Shown here: one piece after another, positions 1-9,301 of the stretch
How positions within the stretch are numbered: the first letter of the stretch is position 1
How the letters are laid out: the number at the start of each line of letters is the position of its first letter
NCBI GenBank assembly: GCA_022446965.1
Contig: JAKVBV010000016.1
Location: 1 to 53,149 of the forward strand
Source of the DNA: Phycisphaerales bacterium
GTDB lineage: Bacteria; Planctomycetota; Phycisphaerae; Phycisphaerales; SM1A02
Length of the DNA stretch: 53,149 bases
Direction: 5' to 3'
Translations under genes and position numbers: made by a program
The notes under the pieces: model-generated
What the model saw: the letters and a program-made list of their open reading frames with translations, nothing else
Databases searched by the model: none
Told to the model about the DNA's origin: nothing

Positions 1-384
1 CCAACCGAAGCCAGCTAAATAGCTATACACCGTTGGGCCATTGGCCCCATCAAGTACGGCGATCAACGTTCCATCGGTAGCGACATCAATGCCGAAGGTT
101 TCACTTTCATCTGCATCTGTAATCGTCGTCTCATATGACCACACACGATCATTGCCCCAGCGATACACCAGCACCTCATTGGTTCCAGTTGCGGTCACCA
201 TGAGATCACCTTCCACTGAGACTCTTGCCCCGAAGAAGTCCTGCGCGCTTTCGCTCGCGTATTCGGCGCGAATGATTTGCCACTCATCCAATCGAGGCAG
301 ATCAGCAGCGGCGAGACCGCAGGGCAAGAGCACTGCGATCACACCACAACACAAGGCACTCATAACGTTGTCCAGGTCTAGCAT
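1..384 (-). CDS. FG-GAP-like exported surface protein (N-terminal part only)
   Basis: The first 128 codons are present and the gene runs off the left edge. The ATG at 384 lies about 6 nt after GGAGAG. The protein opens with a hydrophobic signal-like stretch (CCGVIAVLLPCGLAAA, about residues 11-26). It continues with FG-GAP-like units such as DFFGARVSVEGDLMVTA and ETFGIDVATDGTLIAVL, the same phrasing used in the large gene at 535-4977, so the two look like tandem paralogues. FG-GAP repeats usually fold as beta-propeller blades in secreted or surface-bound proteins. It lies 150 bp downstream of that gene on the same strand and could be cotranscribed with it. Its C-terminus, and any dockerin there, is out of view. 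The coding call is firm; the role is unknown. Confidence 0.72.
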   Translation of the reverse strand, partial: MLDLDNVMSALCCGVIAVLLPCGLAAADLPRLDEWQIIRAEYASESAQDFFGARVSVEGDLMVTATGTNEVLVYRWGNDRVWSYETTITDADESETFGIDVATDGTLIAVLDGANGPTVYSYLAGFGW

Positions 385-534
385 GACTTCTCTCCACACT
401 CGTGATCCTCCCCATACTCGTCGGACCACGGCGCAGTTCTCACTATTGCAAAACACGAGCTGATTGCAATGCGCAATGGGCAAATCAACGTGGTCCAGGC
501 GTGTACAGACTCATCAGTAGGCCAAAGGGCCGCT

Positions 535-3500
535 TCAACAGGGGCCGAAGGCGCTGATCACCTGCAGCACGTCATCGATGTTCACGACACCGTCATCGTT
601 GGTGTCACCGTTACAGCCACCGTTGCAGTCTTTGCCAAACTGTCCAATCACCGTGAGTAGGTCGTCGATGTTCACGATGCCGTTGCCATCGGTGTCGCCG
701 GGGCATGGGGCAGGCTCGTCCACTTCGCGCATTACCAGTTGACCGTTGCCACCGACAAGACTGTCGCTGCTACCCCCACCGATCGTGACCAACTGGCGGA
801 TGCCGTCGCCGTCGATGTCACCCATGCCGATGAGCTTGGGAGAGTCTCCAGAGGAAAGATCCATGCTGGTGAAGTTCAGGCCACCTTCATTCACGAGCAC
901 GCGGACGATGGGGTTGCCTTCGCTGTCTACGGTGATGGTGGCCAGATCGATGTCGCCATCATCATCGACATCGATCGCTTCGATGTCCTGTGGATTTGTG
1001 CCCACGGGGATCTGCATGCTGGGCATGAAGTCGGAACCATCCGAATTGCTGCGAAGCAAGGCGATCGAGTCGTTAGCCCCAGAGGTCACGGCGATGTCTA
1101 CAAAACCGTCACCAGTGACATCCTTAAGCGCAATACCGCTGATTCCACCGCCGGCGGGATAGACATCGAAGCTGAGCCCGCTGCCGGCGATGCCTGGGAC
1201 ATCGGTACCTTTCAATCTCATCGCATTTCCGGTACTCGTGCCGAATGCAGCGAGCGTACCCTTCTGGCCCTCATCTTCACTCGGGTCGCCAAACACTGGC
1301 ACACCCGAAGGTGAGTCGCCATTGCCACCACCGCCGAGCCCGCCGCCGAGCAACTGCGATGTGCCGACCCAGTATTGAAAGCTCCCAAAGCCGTCGCCGT
1401 CGGTGTCGTCGATGCCGGCGATCAGATCAATGCCGCCAGTGCCGTCAAGATTTACCTGGATGAGGCACATGACCGGTCCGATGGTCGATAGGTCCTGCAC
1501 CGAGAAACCATCGGAAAGGTTGCCGGTGTCGTTGTAGAAACCACGGACCCAACCACTGGCATGGCCCACGGCAAGATCAGTGTTGCCGTCGTTGTCAAAG
1601 TCGCCCATCGCAAGGCTGGTCGGAAAGTGCAGAGTGTTCTGCACCAGTTGCTGGCCCACGCCACCCGATCCGTCGTTCTCGAACACGATCAGTTGGCCTG
1701 GCTCACCGTCGAATACCACGCAAATTTCATCTGCGCCGTCGTTGTTGAGATCAACTATCTCCATCGCGATGGGTGTGCCTGAAACGGTAAGCGAGTTGGG
1801 ATCACCAAAGCCCAGAAGGCCTGAAAGACTTACCACCTCAATAGCCGCTTGCCACGAACCGTCGCTGGTGCCCGGTGCGGGGCCGTAGGTTAGCGCAAAT
1901 GCCTTGTCATCAGACAAAGCAGGCAAGATGGCTGCGCCAAAGCGATCATTTCCTTCAGATGGTGTAGTAGCAGAGTCGATGACCACGAACCGGTCACCGA
2001 CTTGAACCGTTGTGGTGGCCTCGGGCTCGATCCAGACACGCAAGGAACCGGAGAGATTGACAGATTCCGTCACGGTGTAGATATGACCCGACTCAGTCTC
2101 ATAGCCCAAAGCCATCTCTAAACCCGAGTTCGATGCCAAACTAAAGGTGCCCTGAGTGGTTAGACGGCCGAGTTTGCTGATGCCTAACCGGCCGGCTTCA
2201 CCAGCGTCCACATTCCCAATATCTGTGTCACCAATCAGCTTCAGGGTGCCCCAGTCAACCATCATGCTGCCGGCACGCACCGATGGGTTTGATCCAAGTT
2301 GTAATGACAAATGTTCCACTATGGCGCTGTCGCCATCTTCATCTAAAACGAGGATTGGTGAGTCAAAGGCCACCTGAATATGACCAACTCGCAGTTGGCT
2401 GGTATTGCGGAGGAACACGGGGTATGGATCTGCTTCGAGGAGCGAGAAGACGTAGGTGCAATTTGGCTGCGGGGGCACGGTCCAGTTGTTCGGGTCAGTG
2501 AAGGTGCCACCGGTATCGGCTTTCCAATTCACAGTTCGGGCCAGTTCTGTGGTTGCCAAGGCTGCTGGTGGGGCATGATTTCCCGAACGGTCATTTGTGA
2601 ACATAAGCGTGTTGTCACTGATGGCCACGCGTCCACCAAGGTCATTTATGTCCTCTAGGCCCATTGCTTGCACACGAGTATGGAGCAGGTAGTTGCCGTC
2701 ATACCCACGCAGGTAGACCTCGACTGAGCCTGTGTCTGGCCCACGAAAGGACTGGAAGCCGGGTGCGCCCACACATGCCCAGTGGTCCTTGCCATCATGG
2801 CTGATGGCCACTGAACGGCCAAAGCCCCAATGGGAAGGCCATGATGCGGTAGGCGCCAACATGTGTATGGTGCCGCCGCTTGTTACATCCTCGATCAGCA
2901 TTGCAGCGCCAGCGGGGTAACTGTCAGTTCCACCAGGCTGGCCAATGATGACATCGTTGTATCGAGCGTCTATGGCGGTGCCGAATTGGCCACCCCAATC
3001 TGAAGTCGGAGGCATAGAAGACGGAAAGTCGTCCATGTGATCCCAGCCGATATTCTCGGCCAGCACTCGGACAACGCCCGTATCGGCGGCCATCGAGTCA
3101 TCCCAGTCATAGAGAGGTGCGCCGACATAGGCGACCACCGTGCCGTCAGCAGGTCCAATCGCAACAGCAGTTCCAGTTGCATGCAGTCCAGCAAAGGGTT
3201 GCTGGGCGCTGTGCACAAGGGTCCATTCATTTTGGCTGGGGTACTGTTTGTAGATGGCGTAAGCACCGTACGTAAGCACTCCGCCTGTATTGATGTCTAT
3301 GCCAGGCGCACCAACAATGAGATAGTGCACATCGCCTTCCATTGCTTCTACTGTGAAGAGGTCTATGTCGTAACCAGCATGAGCCTGAAGGTGACTAAAT
3401 GGTTCTAGTGTTTGGGGGTTGGTGAGTGATAAGTCTTCCGCAATATTCCAAGTGTGCACTTGTCCTCGCATACCATTAGCGTTTGGACTGCCCACAGCGA

Positions 3501-4977
3501 TGCGCCCATCTGTAATCGCTACGGCAAAGCCCATGTGATCACCGATGGACCCAGATAATTCCCCGATAGGTGTCCACATGCCACTGCTGCGTTGCATGAC
3601 CGTTGCACTACCGGCGCTGTTGTTCGCATCAGGGAAGCCGACGACGGCAAAATCACCAAAGAGATCAATCGCGTGAGGCTGGACCTCGGCATCGTTGATG
3701 TCAATCAGCGTTGCAGCGGTGGTGGGAACTGGGTTGGAGATAGCGGTTTCGCCGTCGCCGTCGAAGTTGAAGAAGTAGTTCACCTCTCCAGAACCATCGA
3801 CTGAACTGGGGGCGCCTACGGCGACTCCGTTGTAATGCATGGCGAGGGACGCGCCCATAGCATCGCCAGCCTCGCCCCAAGCTAGACCTGTTTCTTCTAT
3901 CGAGGCACCCGTAGGCGGGCCATCAGGATTGTCAGGGTTCTCATTCCATGTGTAGCGATACGCCTCAATCAAGCCAGCACCGCCATTGTGACCGGGCGCA
4001 CCCACAACGATGTTTTCGCCATATATCGCAACGGCATCACCGAAGCCAACATCACCCTTGCCTGCCGGACTACCGATATAGAACATCAAGAAGTGCTTCT
4101 GCTTTTCTACGGAATTAGGGTCGTACATCAACCCCCACACAGCGCCGATACTGTCCACCACCGGCATCTGTGGCGATCCGATCATGAGCACTTCATTATT
4201 CACAGCGATCGAGCTACCGATGGCCCCTGCTTGCCACGGCAGGTCAAGTGATGGCATATCCACAAAGTTCACAGCACCATCAATGAGTTGGTAGAAAAAC
4301 ACTGCGCCGCCGTAGTGGTTGGGTGCCGAGGCGTAGATGCGGTCATTGAAGATGGCGACGTCATGACCAAGATTGCTGTTGCCCGTGCCACCAGTGGGGC
4401 CTTCATTAAAGATAGGCCACCATTGACCACCGCTATCTTTCACTTCCTCGAACACGAAAACGCGGCCATTGCCCGTTGGTGCGCCGACAACGGCATGGGA
4501 ACCATGTATGTCGATGGCCGCACCGAACCGTGCATCCACAGGTAGGTCATTAGAGCCTGCAATGGTTGTCGCATGGCTCCACCCGAGATTTTCATCCTTG
4601 TACCATGCTTCGAGGACACCCTTGTCGCGTCCAGGCACACCGACCATCGCCACGCCATTGTCTGAAATCGCCACACCAGCACCGGCTTCTTCGCCCGGGT
4701 CGTACCAATCAGAAATGGAGACGTAGTCAAGGATCCACTCGGGTTCCTCCCAGCGATATATCGCGAATCCGCCCGCGCTGCCATTGGACTCCGGTGCTCC
4801 AACGATCATGTAGGAGTCGGAGGCATCAACCGACTTCCCGAAGTTCGCGGAACTATCGATTGGTGAAGACAGCACTTGGTCGGGTTGGGGAAGCTCGCCA
4901 TCACCTGCAAAGCCACTCGTGCTCAGAGTGAACATGGCACAAGCAGTCAGAACCAATCTCATCAATGGTCGGCGCAC
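535..4977 (-). CDS. Large exported FG-GAP/VCBS repeat protein with C-terminal dockerin
   Basis: About 1480 residues. I chose the GTG at 4977 because GGAGG sits 5 nt before it; an ATG at 4962 is the alternative. Both starts give a signal peptide (RLVLTACAMFTLSTSGFA). Residues about 30-800 are FG-GAP-like repeats (GAAIDIHGSHAVVGAPTGNG, GFAVAITDGRIAVGSPNANG and others). Residues about 815-1060 form a beta-rich stretch introduced by NWKADTGG...DPNNW, a pattern common in PVC surface proteins. Residues about 1074-1410 hold calcium-binding VCBS/FG-GAP units (DLNNDGADEI, DFDNDGNTDLAVG, DVDDDGDIDLATI). The last 60 residues are a double dockerin-like EF-hand module (DTDGNGIVNIDDLL, DTNDDGVVNIDDVL) ending FGPC. 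It is probably exported and surface-attached, with adhesion or polymer binding plausible but unproven. Confidence 0.88.
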   Translation of the reverse strand: MRRPLMRLVLTACAMFTLSTSGFAGDGELPQPDQVLSSPIDSSANFGKSVDASDSYMIVGAPESNGSAGGFAIYRWEEPEWILDYVSISDWYDPGEEAGAGVAISDNGVAMVGVPGRDKGVLEAWYKDENLGWSHATTIAGSNDLPVDARFGAAIDIHGSHAVVGAPTGNGRVFVFEEVKDSGGQWWPIFNEGPTGGTGNSNLGHDVAIFNDRIYASAPNHYGGAVFFYQLIDGAVNFVDMPSLDLPWQAGAIGSSIAVNNEVLMIGSPQMPVVDSIGAVWGLMYDPNSVEKQKHFLMFYIGSPAGKGDVGFGDAVAIYGENIVVGAPGHNGGAGLIEAYRYTWNENPDNPDGPPTGASIEETGLAWGEAGDAMGASLAMHYNGVAVGAPSSVDGSGEVNYFFNFDGDGETAISNPVPTTAATLIDINDAEVQPHAIDLFGDFAVVGFPDANNSAGSATVMQRSSGMWTPIGELSGSIGDHMGFAVAITDGRIAVGSPNANGMRGQVHTWNIAEDLSLTNPQTLEPFSHLQAHAGYDIDLFTVEAMEGDVHYLIVGAPGIDINTGGVLTYGAYAIYKQYPSQNEWTLVHSAQQPFAGLHATGTAVAIGPADGTVVAYVGAPLYDWDDSMAADTGVVRVLAENIGWDHMDDFPSSMPPTSDWGGQFGTAIDARYNDVIIGQPGGTDSYPAGAAMLIEDVTSGGTIHMLAPTASWPSHWGFGRSVAISHDGKDHWACVGAPGFQSFRGPDTGSVEVYLRGYDGNYLLHTRVQAMGLEDINDLGGRVAISDNTLMFTNDRSGNHAPPAALATTELARTVNWKADTGGTFTDPNNWTVPPQPNCTYVFSLLEADPYPVFLRNTSQLRVGHIQVAFDSPILVLDEDGDSAIVEHLSLQLGSNPSVRAGSMMVDWGTLKLIGDTDIGNVDAGEAGRLGISKLGRLTTQGTFSLASNSGLEMALGYETESGHIYTVTESVNLSGSLRVWIEPEATTTVQVGDRFVVIDSATTPSEGNDRFGAAILPALSDDKAFALTYGPAPGTSDGSWQAAIEVVSLSGLLGFGDPNSLTVSGTPIAMEIVDLNNDGADEICVVFDGEPGQLIVFENDGSGGVGQQLVQNTLHFPTSLAMGDFDNDGNTDLAVGHASGWVRGFYNDTGNLSDGFSVQDLSTIGPVMCLIQVNLDGTGGIDLIAGIDDTDGDGFGSFQYWVGTSQLLGGGLGGGGNGDSPSGVPVFGDPSEDEGQKGTLAAFGTSTGNAMRLKGTDVPGIAGSGLSFDVYPAGGGISGIALKDVTGDGFVDIAVTSGANDSIALLRSNSDGSDFMPSMQIPVGTNPQDIEAIDVDDDGDIDLATITVDSEGNPIVRVLVNEGGLNFTSMDLSSGDSPKLIGMGDIDGDGIRQLVTIGGGSSDSLVGGNGQLVMREVDEPAPCPGDTDGNGIVNIDDLLTVIGQFGKDCNGGCNGDTNDDGVVNIDDVLQVISAFGPC

Positions 4978-5066
4978 CTTCTCCTCCACTGCGGCCGATG
5001 GGCCCAAGAGGCCCTGCCGCACCTTTGAGTGTGCCGTGATACGCCCCAAGATCAAGCGTTAGAGGC

Positions 5067-5072
5067 TAGAAT
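5067..5072 (+). promoter_or_regulatory. Candidate -10 element (TAGAAT) upstream of resB
   Basis: TAGAAT lies in the divergent gap between the FG-GAP protein gene and resB, within GGCTAGAATCGCGGG. A second hexamer, TACACT at 5120-5125, lies only 11 nt before the resB ATG. I see no convincing -35 for either, and no Shine-Dalgarno for resB. Which hexamer drives resB is unresolved. Confidence 0.3.
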
Positions 5073-5136
5073 CGCGGGTCATCGCGCGGCCAACAACGGC
5101 TGAAGGCACTGTGGGGGGGTACACTTCCCCATTCGT

Positions 5137-7485
5137 ATGCCTGAATCCACCACAAAATCACCTATGACAGCCCTCCTTGACCTGCTCAGCAGCGTGAAGT
5201 TGGGGCTTGTGCTGATGGGCATTTTGCTGGTGTATTGCGCTGTGGGATCGGCTGGGGTACCCGTGAGTGTCGCGTTCTGGGAACCGGCGACTTGGGTGCA
5301 GGTACGTGAGCATCCGTGGCTTGAGATGACCGAGATGGAGTGGTTCCAATGGTGGCCATTCCTCGTGTTGGTCTTTGGCACTTGCCTTGTGATGGCCGTC
5401 ACCACCATTCGTAAGATCCCCTGCACGGTGATCAACGCCGGCGTGTGGATGGTGCACACGGGCCTCATCACGATGTCCATCGGGTGCGTGATCTACTTTG
5501 CGAGCAAGCTCGAAGGCGATGTCGCGGTACCGCGTGGCGTGATTGAAATTCGCACCGCTGATGGTGGCACCGGGCAACTTGTTGCCATGCCGGGCAATGC
5601 GCTCAACATGCAGGGCGAAGATGGCGAGTGGTCGTTTCGTGTATCCCAGATCGATCCCGAGTGGGAACTGTTGTCCGGTGACGACAAGGGTACGCGAGCG
5701 TACGCTGTCACCGTGACAGTCCGTCCACCGGAAGGCGGTGAGCACGGCCCGTTCATGCGGCAGTTGATTGCCGGGTTTCCGCAGTACACCGAAGACATCA
5801 TCCGCAGCAACAATGCACACCAGCCCATGGCGCGTGCGAAGAAGGTGCTTGGACGGCCGTTGGTCGATGAATCACTTGACATGCAACTGCAGCCAGCTGT
5901 CGTAGACCGCTTCTATCTGCAGGCCGAACCAGCGATCTACCTTCGGGAGGTCACTGCGGAGGGTGCCACGCCGTGGGTGGAACGACCGGTTGTCAATCTG
6001 CCACGATTCAATGATCGTGTGTCTGCAATTGAACGTGTGTGGCCGGTGCCCGGCGAACGCATCGCGTCGCCAATCGACATCGCGGTGCCCGCGGTTGACC
6101 CCGAAGACCCGATTCCGGGTGTAGACCTGCGTGTGACCGACTACCTCCGTCACGCACGCCTGCAAACGCGCACACTTCCGGTGGACAGCGGGCCCATCGC
6201 CCCGGCCGCCCGCGTCACGTTGTCCACTGGCGATGGACGTTCCGCGACATATGAGTTGTTCGCGCTGGACCAGGCGTCCAACACGGCCCCGGCCGACTTG
6301 ATGACGTTCCGTCACATCACGGATGAAGATCAGCTGCAGGCAGTGCCTCGCATTCGATTCGAGATCCCCGAATCCGATGTGGATGTCATCCTTCCAGTGC
6401 ATGGCTTCGCCGACGCCAATCCGGCGATTGAGCTGCAGGCCATCGAAGGCACGCCATTCTCCTGGCGGGTGCGGCGCGTGGATGATGACCTCAAGATTGC
6501 TGGGCGAACGTTGTCACTGGCCGTTGTTGAGATCAGTGATGGGGAACGCACGTGGGATCGATGGGTGTTCGATGATCCCCAGCACAACGGCGATCTCTCC
6601 AAGGCCGATGCTGAAGACGGCGGCCTTCAGAAGGTGAATCCAGCCGATGAGCGCATCGTCACCACGTACCTCCCGGCGACGGGCAGCATCGTGCCGGTGA
6701 CGTTGGTGTCCGGGCCGGGCCATGATCAGATCCGGTTGCTGTCGCGATTGCAGTTGGAGCCAGAGTTGATCGACCTGACGGTCGGCGAACCGCATCAACT
6801 GGGCGAAATCGCCCGTCTCACGGTGGACCGATTCGCACTGCGCACGGCGACCGACACCCGCCCGGCCATCACACCGCGGGCCCAGCGAGATCGCAGCACG
6901 ATGGATCGCCTCAGCATGTTGCGGGTTGTTCTGCCCGATGGCCGGCAGTCCGCATGGCTGAGCATGCATCAGTACCCGTTCGAATCACCGGAGCTGGCGC
7001 TGACCGGCTTTGGACATGCGCCCACGCGAATCCACCTGCCCGATGGACGACACATCGAGATGATGTACTCGCGCGCGAGTGCGCCGATCGGGGGCACGGT
7101 GGAACTTGACGGGTTCCGCATCAAATCGCATGTTGGCGGCTTCACAGGCAGTGTGTCGAGTGTGCTGAACTGGATCAGTGACATTCGGTTCGACGGCGGC
7201 GAGCAGACATCCGTGGCCGTGAACGATCCGAAGCACTTCAATGGGTTGTGGTTCTTTCAGAGCCAGTGGGATCCACCAGATCCGTCCGGCGTACGTACCG
7301 GCGGCGTGCCGTCGATGGGTCGCAACTTCACCGTGTTGGGTGTAGGCAATCGAAGTGGCGTGTGGACCATGCTGTTCGGCAGCACACTCAGCGTGATCGG
7401 CATGTTGTATGCCTTCTATGTGAAGCCGTTTCTGCGTCGCCGCCGCATCGCACAGGTCATGGAACACGCGAAGGCTGCAGCATGA
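5137..7485 (+). CDS. resB: Cytochrome c biogenesis protein ResB (Ccs1)
   Basis: 782 residues. ResB/Ccs1 works with CcsA in System II to carry heme across the membrane and ligate it to apocytochrome c on the outer face. The N-terminus has the family pattern of closely spaced membrane segments (about residues 20-40, 72-92 and 100-125, including MVHTGLITMSIGCVIYFASK). A long periplasmic domain follows. Near the end come PKHFNGLWFFQSQWDPP and a last membrane helix (WTMLFGSTLSVIGMLYAFYV) with a basic cytoplasmic tail, as in ResB. The periplasmic part is longer than in many ResB proteins. No Shine-Dalgarno precedes the ATG; TACACT ends 11 nt before it, so the mRNA may be leaderless. The stop overlaps the ccsA start (ATGA), indicating translational coupling. 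Confidence 0.9.
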   Translation: MPESTTKSPMTALLDLLSSVKLGLVLMGILLVYCAVGSAGVPVSVAFWEPATWVQVREHPWLEMTEMEWFQWWPFLVLVFGTCLVMAVTTIRKIPCTVINAGVWMVHTGLITMSIGCVIYFASKLEGDVAVPRGVIEIRTADGGTGQLVAMPGNALNMQGEDGEWSFRVSQIDPEWELLSGDDKGTRAYAVTVTVRPPEGGEHGPFMRQLIAGFPQYTEDIIRSNNAHQPMARAKKVLGRPLVDESLDMQLQPAVVDRFYLQAEPAIYLREVTAEGATPWVERPVVNLPRFNDRVSAIERVWPVPGERIASPIDIAVPAVDPEDPIPGVDLRVTDYLRHARLQTRTLPVDSGPIAPAARVTLSTGDGRSATYELFALDQASNTAPADLMTFRHITDEDQLQAVPRIRFEIPESDVDVILPVHGFADANPAIELQAIEGTPFSWRVRRVDDDLKIAGRTLSLAVVEISDGERTWDRWVFDDPQHNGDLSKADAEDGGLQKVNPADERIVTTYLPATGSIVPVTLVSGPGHDQIRLLSRLQLEPELIDLTVGEPHQLGEIARLTVDRFALRTATDTRPAITPRAQRDRSTMDRLSMLRVVLPDGRQSAWLSMHQYPFESPELALTGFGHAPTRIHLPDGRHIEMMYSRASAPIGGTVELDGFRIKSHVGGFTGSVSSVLNWISDIRFDGGEQTSVAVNDPKHFNGLWFFQSQWDPPDPSGVRTGGVPSMGRNFTVLGVGNRSGVWTMLFGSTLSVIGMLYAFYVKPFLRRRRIAQVMEHAKAAA

Positions 7486-9182
7486 GAGTGATCGCCGCCA
7501 TCCTGATGGTTCTGTTTGCCGCTCCCGTCTTCGGACAAGGGAGTGCCGTCGCCCCACAACAGTCGTTCTACGAGCGACTGGATCTTTCACCACTTGATGG
7601 AGTGGCTGTGTGGCAGGAAGGGCGACTGAAGTCGTTCGCCTCCGCTGCCCGCAACACACTGAACTTCGTGTCCGGCCCGCGTCTGCCTGGCGGCCTGGAG
7701 CACAAGACCGCGCTGCTGGATCTGGCACTGCGGCCCGATGCGTGGAATGGCGTTGATCTGCATTGGGTCAAGAAGAAGGTGATGCGGGCCGAGATCATCG
7801 AAGCCCTCAAGTCATCGCCCACACGTCCGGCCATTGCCACCGATGAGCGTCTGCAGCGGTTCTTCGACCACGGTCTTGCTCCACGCGAGTTCCTGGAAGA
7901 TCCAGCTGTCCAAGCGCATCTGGCCACACTGAAACTCGACGTGCTGCGCTACGCACGGCCGGTGGAGGAAATCGAGACATCTCTGGTGGTGGCCAAACCC
8001 GAGGTGCTTCGTCGTGAGCTGTCGATGATCTCGCCAGTGGGCGAGAGCGCTCAACAGCGACCTTGGCAAACGCTCGACGACTGGACCATCGCCAATCCCC
8101 AGTCGCCAGCTGGTGCTGCTTGGGGCAAGGTGGAAACAGCGTGGCGAAGCGGTCAGCCAGATGCGGTGAACGCCGCAGTGGTGGAGCTTGCCGCAGCGTT
8201 GCCGCAGGTCAACCCGGCCATTTATCCCGATGGCGACCGCATGCGGATGGAAGCGATGTACTTCCGTATGGGGGGCTTCTCCAAGACTTGGATGCTGTAC
8301 CTGCTCGCGTCCATTCCGCTGCTGATGTGGATCATCTATCGGTGGAAGCCGGCGCTGACCGCCGGGTACGCGTTGTTTCTGATCGCGTTTGCATTCCACA
8401 CCACCGCGATTCTGCTGCGTTGGTATGTGGCACAGCGATGGCCCAACACCAACATGTTCGAGGCCGTGACGACATCGACCTGGTTCGGCGGGTGCTTTGT
8501 CGTGTTGCTTGAACCTTGGATCCGACGCTCGCGCATGGCGGGTCTGTTCGTGCTGGGTTCTGCCGTGTGTTCAATGATCGCGCTCATGGCGGCGCATCTC
8601 GATCCGGTGCATCTGAATCCCAACATCAGCAACCGCATGCCGGTACTGCACGATGTGTGGCTGTACATCCACACCAACGTGATCATCTTCAGTTACGTTT
8701 TGATCTTCCTGGCCAGCGTCACCGCGGCGTTGTATCTGGGCCGACGAATCGTGCTCAAGATGCGCGGCGGGGAACCGCTCGATGTGTCGCGTGACTGGGC
8801 GCGGGCTGGCGGTGCGGGCTTCCTCATCGTCCCGAGGGCCAACGGCGAAACAGCATTGCAGGCGCAGTCCACCAGTTTTGGACAGGTACTCGACGGTGCC
8901 ACGATGGTGCTGGTCGAACTTGCCACAGTATTACTGTGGGCAGGCACCATCATGGGCGCGATCTGGGCTGATCATTCGTGGGGCCGGCCGTGGGGATGGG
9001 ATCCCAAAGAGACATTCGCGCTGGAGAGTTTCGTGATCTTTGCGATCCTGATCCACATTCGATTGACCGCCAAGGACCGCGGATTCTGGACCGCCATCCT
9101 TGCCGTGATCGGGTGTATCGCGATGCTCTTCAACTGGATCGTCATCAACTTCACGATTAGCGGCCTGCACTCCTACGCCTGA
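7482..9182 (+). CDS. ccsA: Cytochrome c biogenesis protein CcsA (heme-handling, WWD)
   Basis: 566 residues from the ATG that overlaps the resB stop; in-frame sequence upstream of it is antisense-type filler inside resB. The protein starts with a signal-like segment (RVIAAILMVLFAAPVFGQ), then a soluble domain of about 240 residues, then the CcsA/CcmC-type membrane core. The tryptophan-rich heme-handling motif is visible as HSWGRPWGWDPKETFALE near residues 495-515, and conserved-looking histidines flank it. CcsA presents heme to apocytochromes together with ResB. The extra N-terminal periplasmic domain makes it longer than the usual CcsA of roughly 300-400 residues; this looks like a lineage feature rather than an error. 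A likely client is the two-CxxCH cytochrome at 11575-13791. Confidence 0.93.
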   Translation: MRVIAAILMVLFAAPVFGQGSAVAPQQSFYERLDLSPLDGVAVWQEGRLKSFASAARNTLNFVSGPRLPGGLEHKTALLDLALRPDAWNGVDLHWVKKKVMRAEIIEALKSSPTRPAIATDERLQRFFDHGLAPREFLEDPAVQAHLATLKLDVLRYARPVEEIETSLVVAKPEVLRRELSMISPVGESAQQRPWQTLDDWTIANPQSPAGAAWGKVETAWRSGQPDAVNAAVVELAAALPQVNPAIYPDGDRMRMEAMYFRMGGFSKTWMLYLLASIPLLMWIIYRWKPALTAGYALFLIAFAFHTTAILLRWYVAQRWPNTNMFEAVTTSTWFGGCFVVLLEPWIRRSRMAGLFVLGSAVCSMIALMAAHLDPVHLNPNISNRMPVLHDVWLYIHTNVIIFSYVLIFLASVTAALYLGRRIVLKMRGGEPLDVSRDWARAGGAGFLIVPRANGETALQAQSTSFGQVLDGATMVLVELATVLLWAGTIMGAIWADHSWGRPWGWDPKETFALESFVIFAILIHIRLTAKDRGFWTAILAVIGCIAMLFNWIVINFTISGLHSYA

Positions 9183-9211
9183 CCAAACGGCGTATAACGC
9201 TGTCCCCTCAG

Positions 9212-9295
9212 AACGGAGGTGTGGACATCAACAACGATGCCACTATCGACGTTGGCGACATTTTGCAGTTGATTGCTGACTTTGGTCCGTGTTGA
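9212..9295 (+). pseudogene. Orphan dockerin C-terminal relic
   Basis: Reading from 9212 gives NGGVDINNDATIDVGDILQL and then IADFGPC followed by TGA. That is the second half of a planctomycete dockerin module, with its Dx[DN]xD-type loop and the FGPC ending. No gene body precedes it; the upstream sequence is the end of ccsA in another frame. A GTG at 9221 just after GGAGGT could give 24 residues, but such a peptide would have no obvious use. I read it as the surviving tail of a deleted or recombined dockerin gene. It ends 6 bp from the oppositely oriented dockerin gene at 9302. Confidence 0.6.
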
Positions 9296-9301
9296 CCGGT
9301 A

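Noticed and set aside
7248-7481. Upstream extension of ccsA
   Set aside because: Overlaps resB in another frame and reads as Arg/His-rich filler; the ATG at 7482 overlapping the resB stop begins a proper signal peptide.
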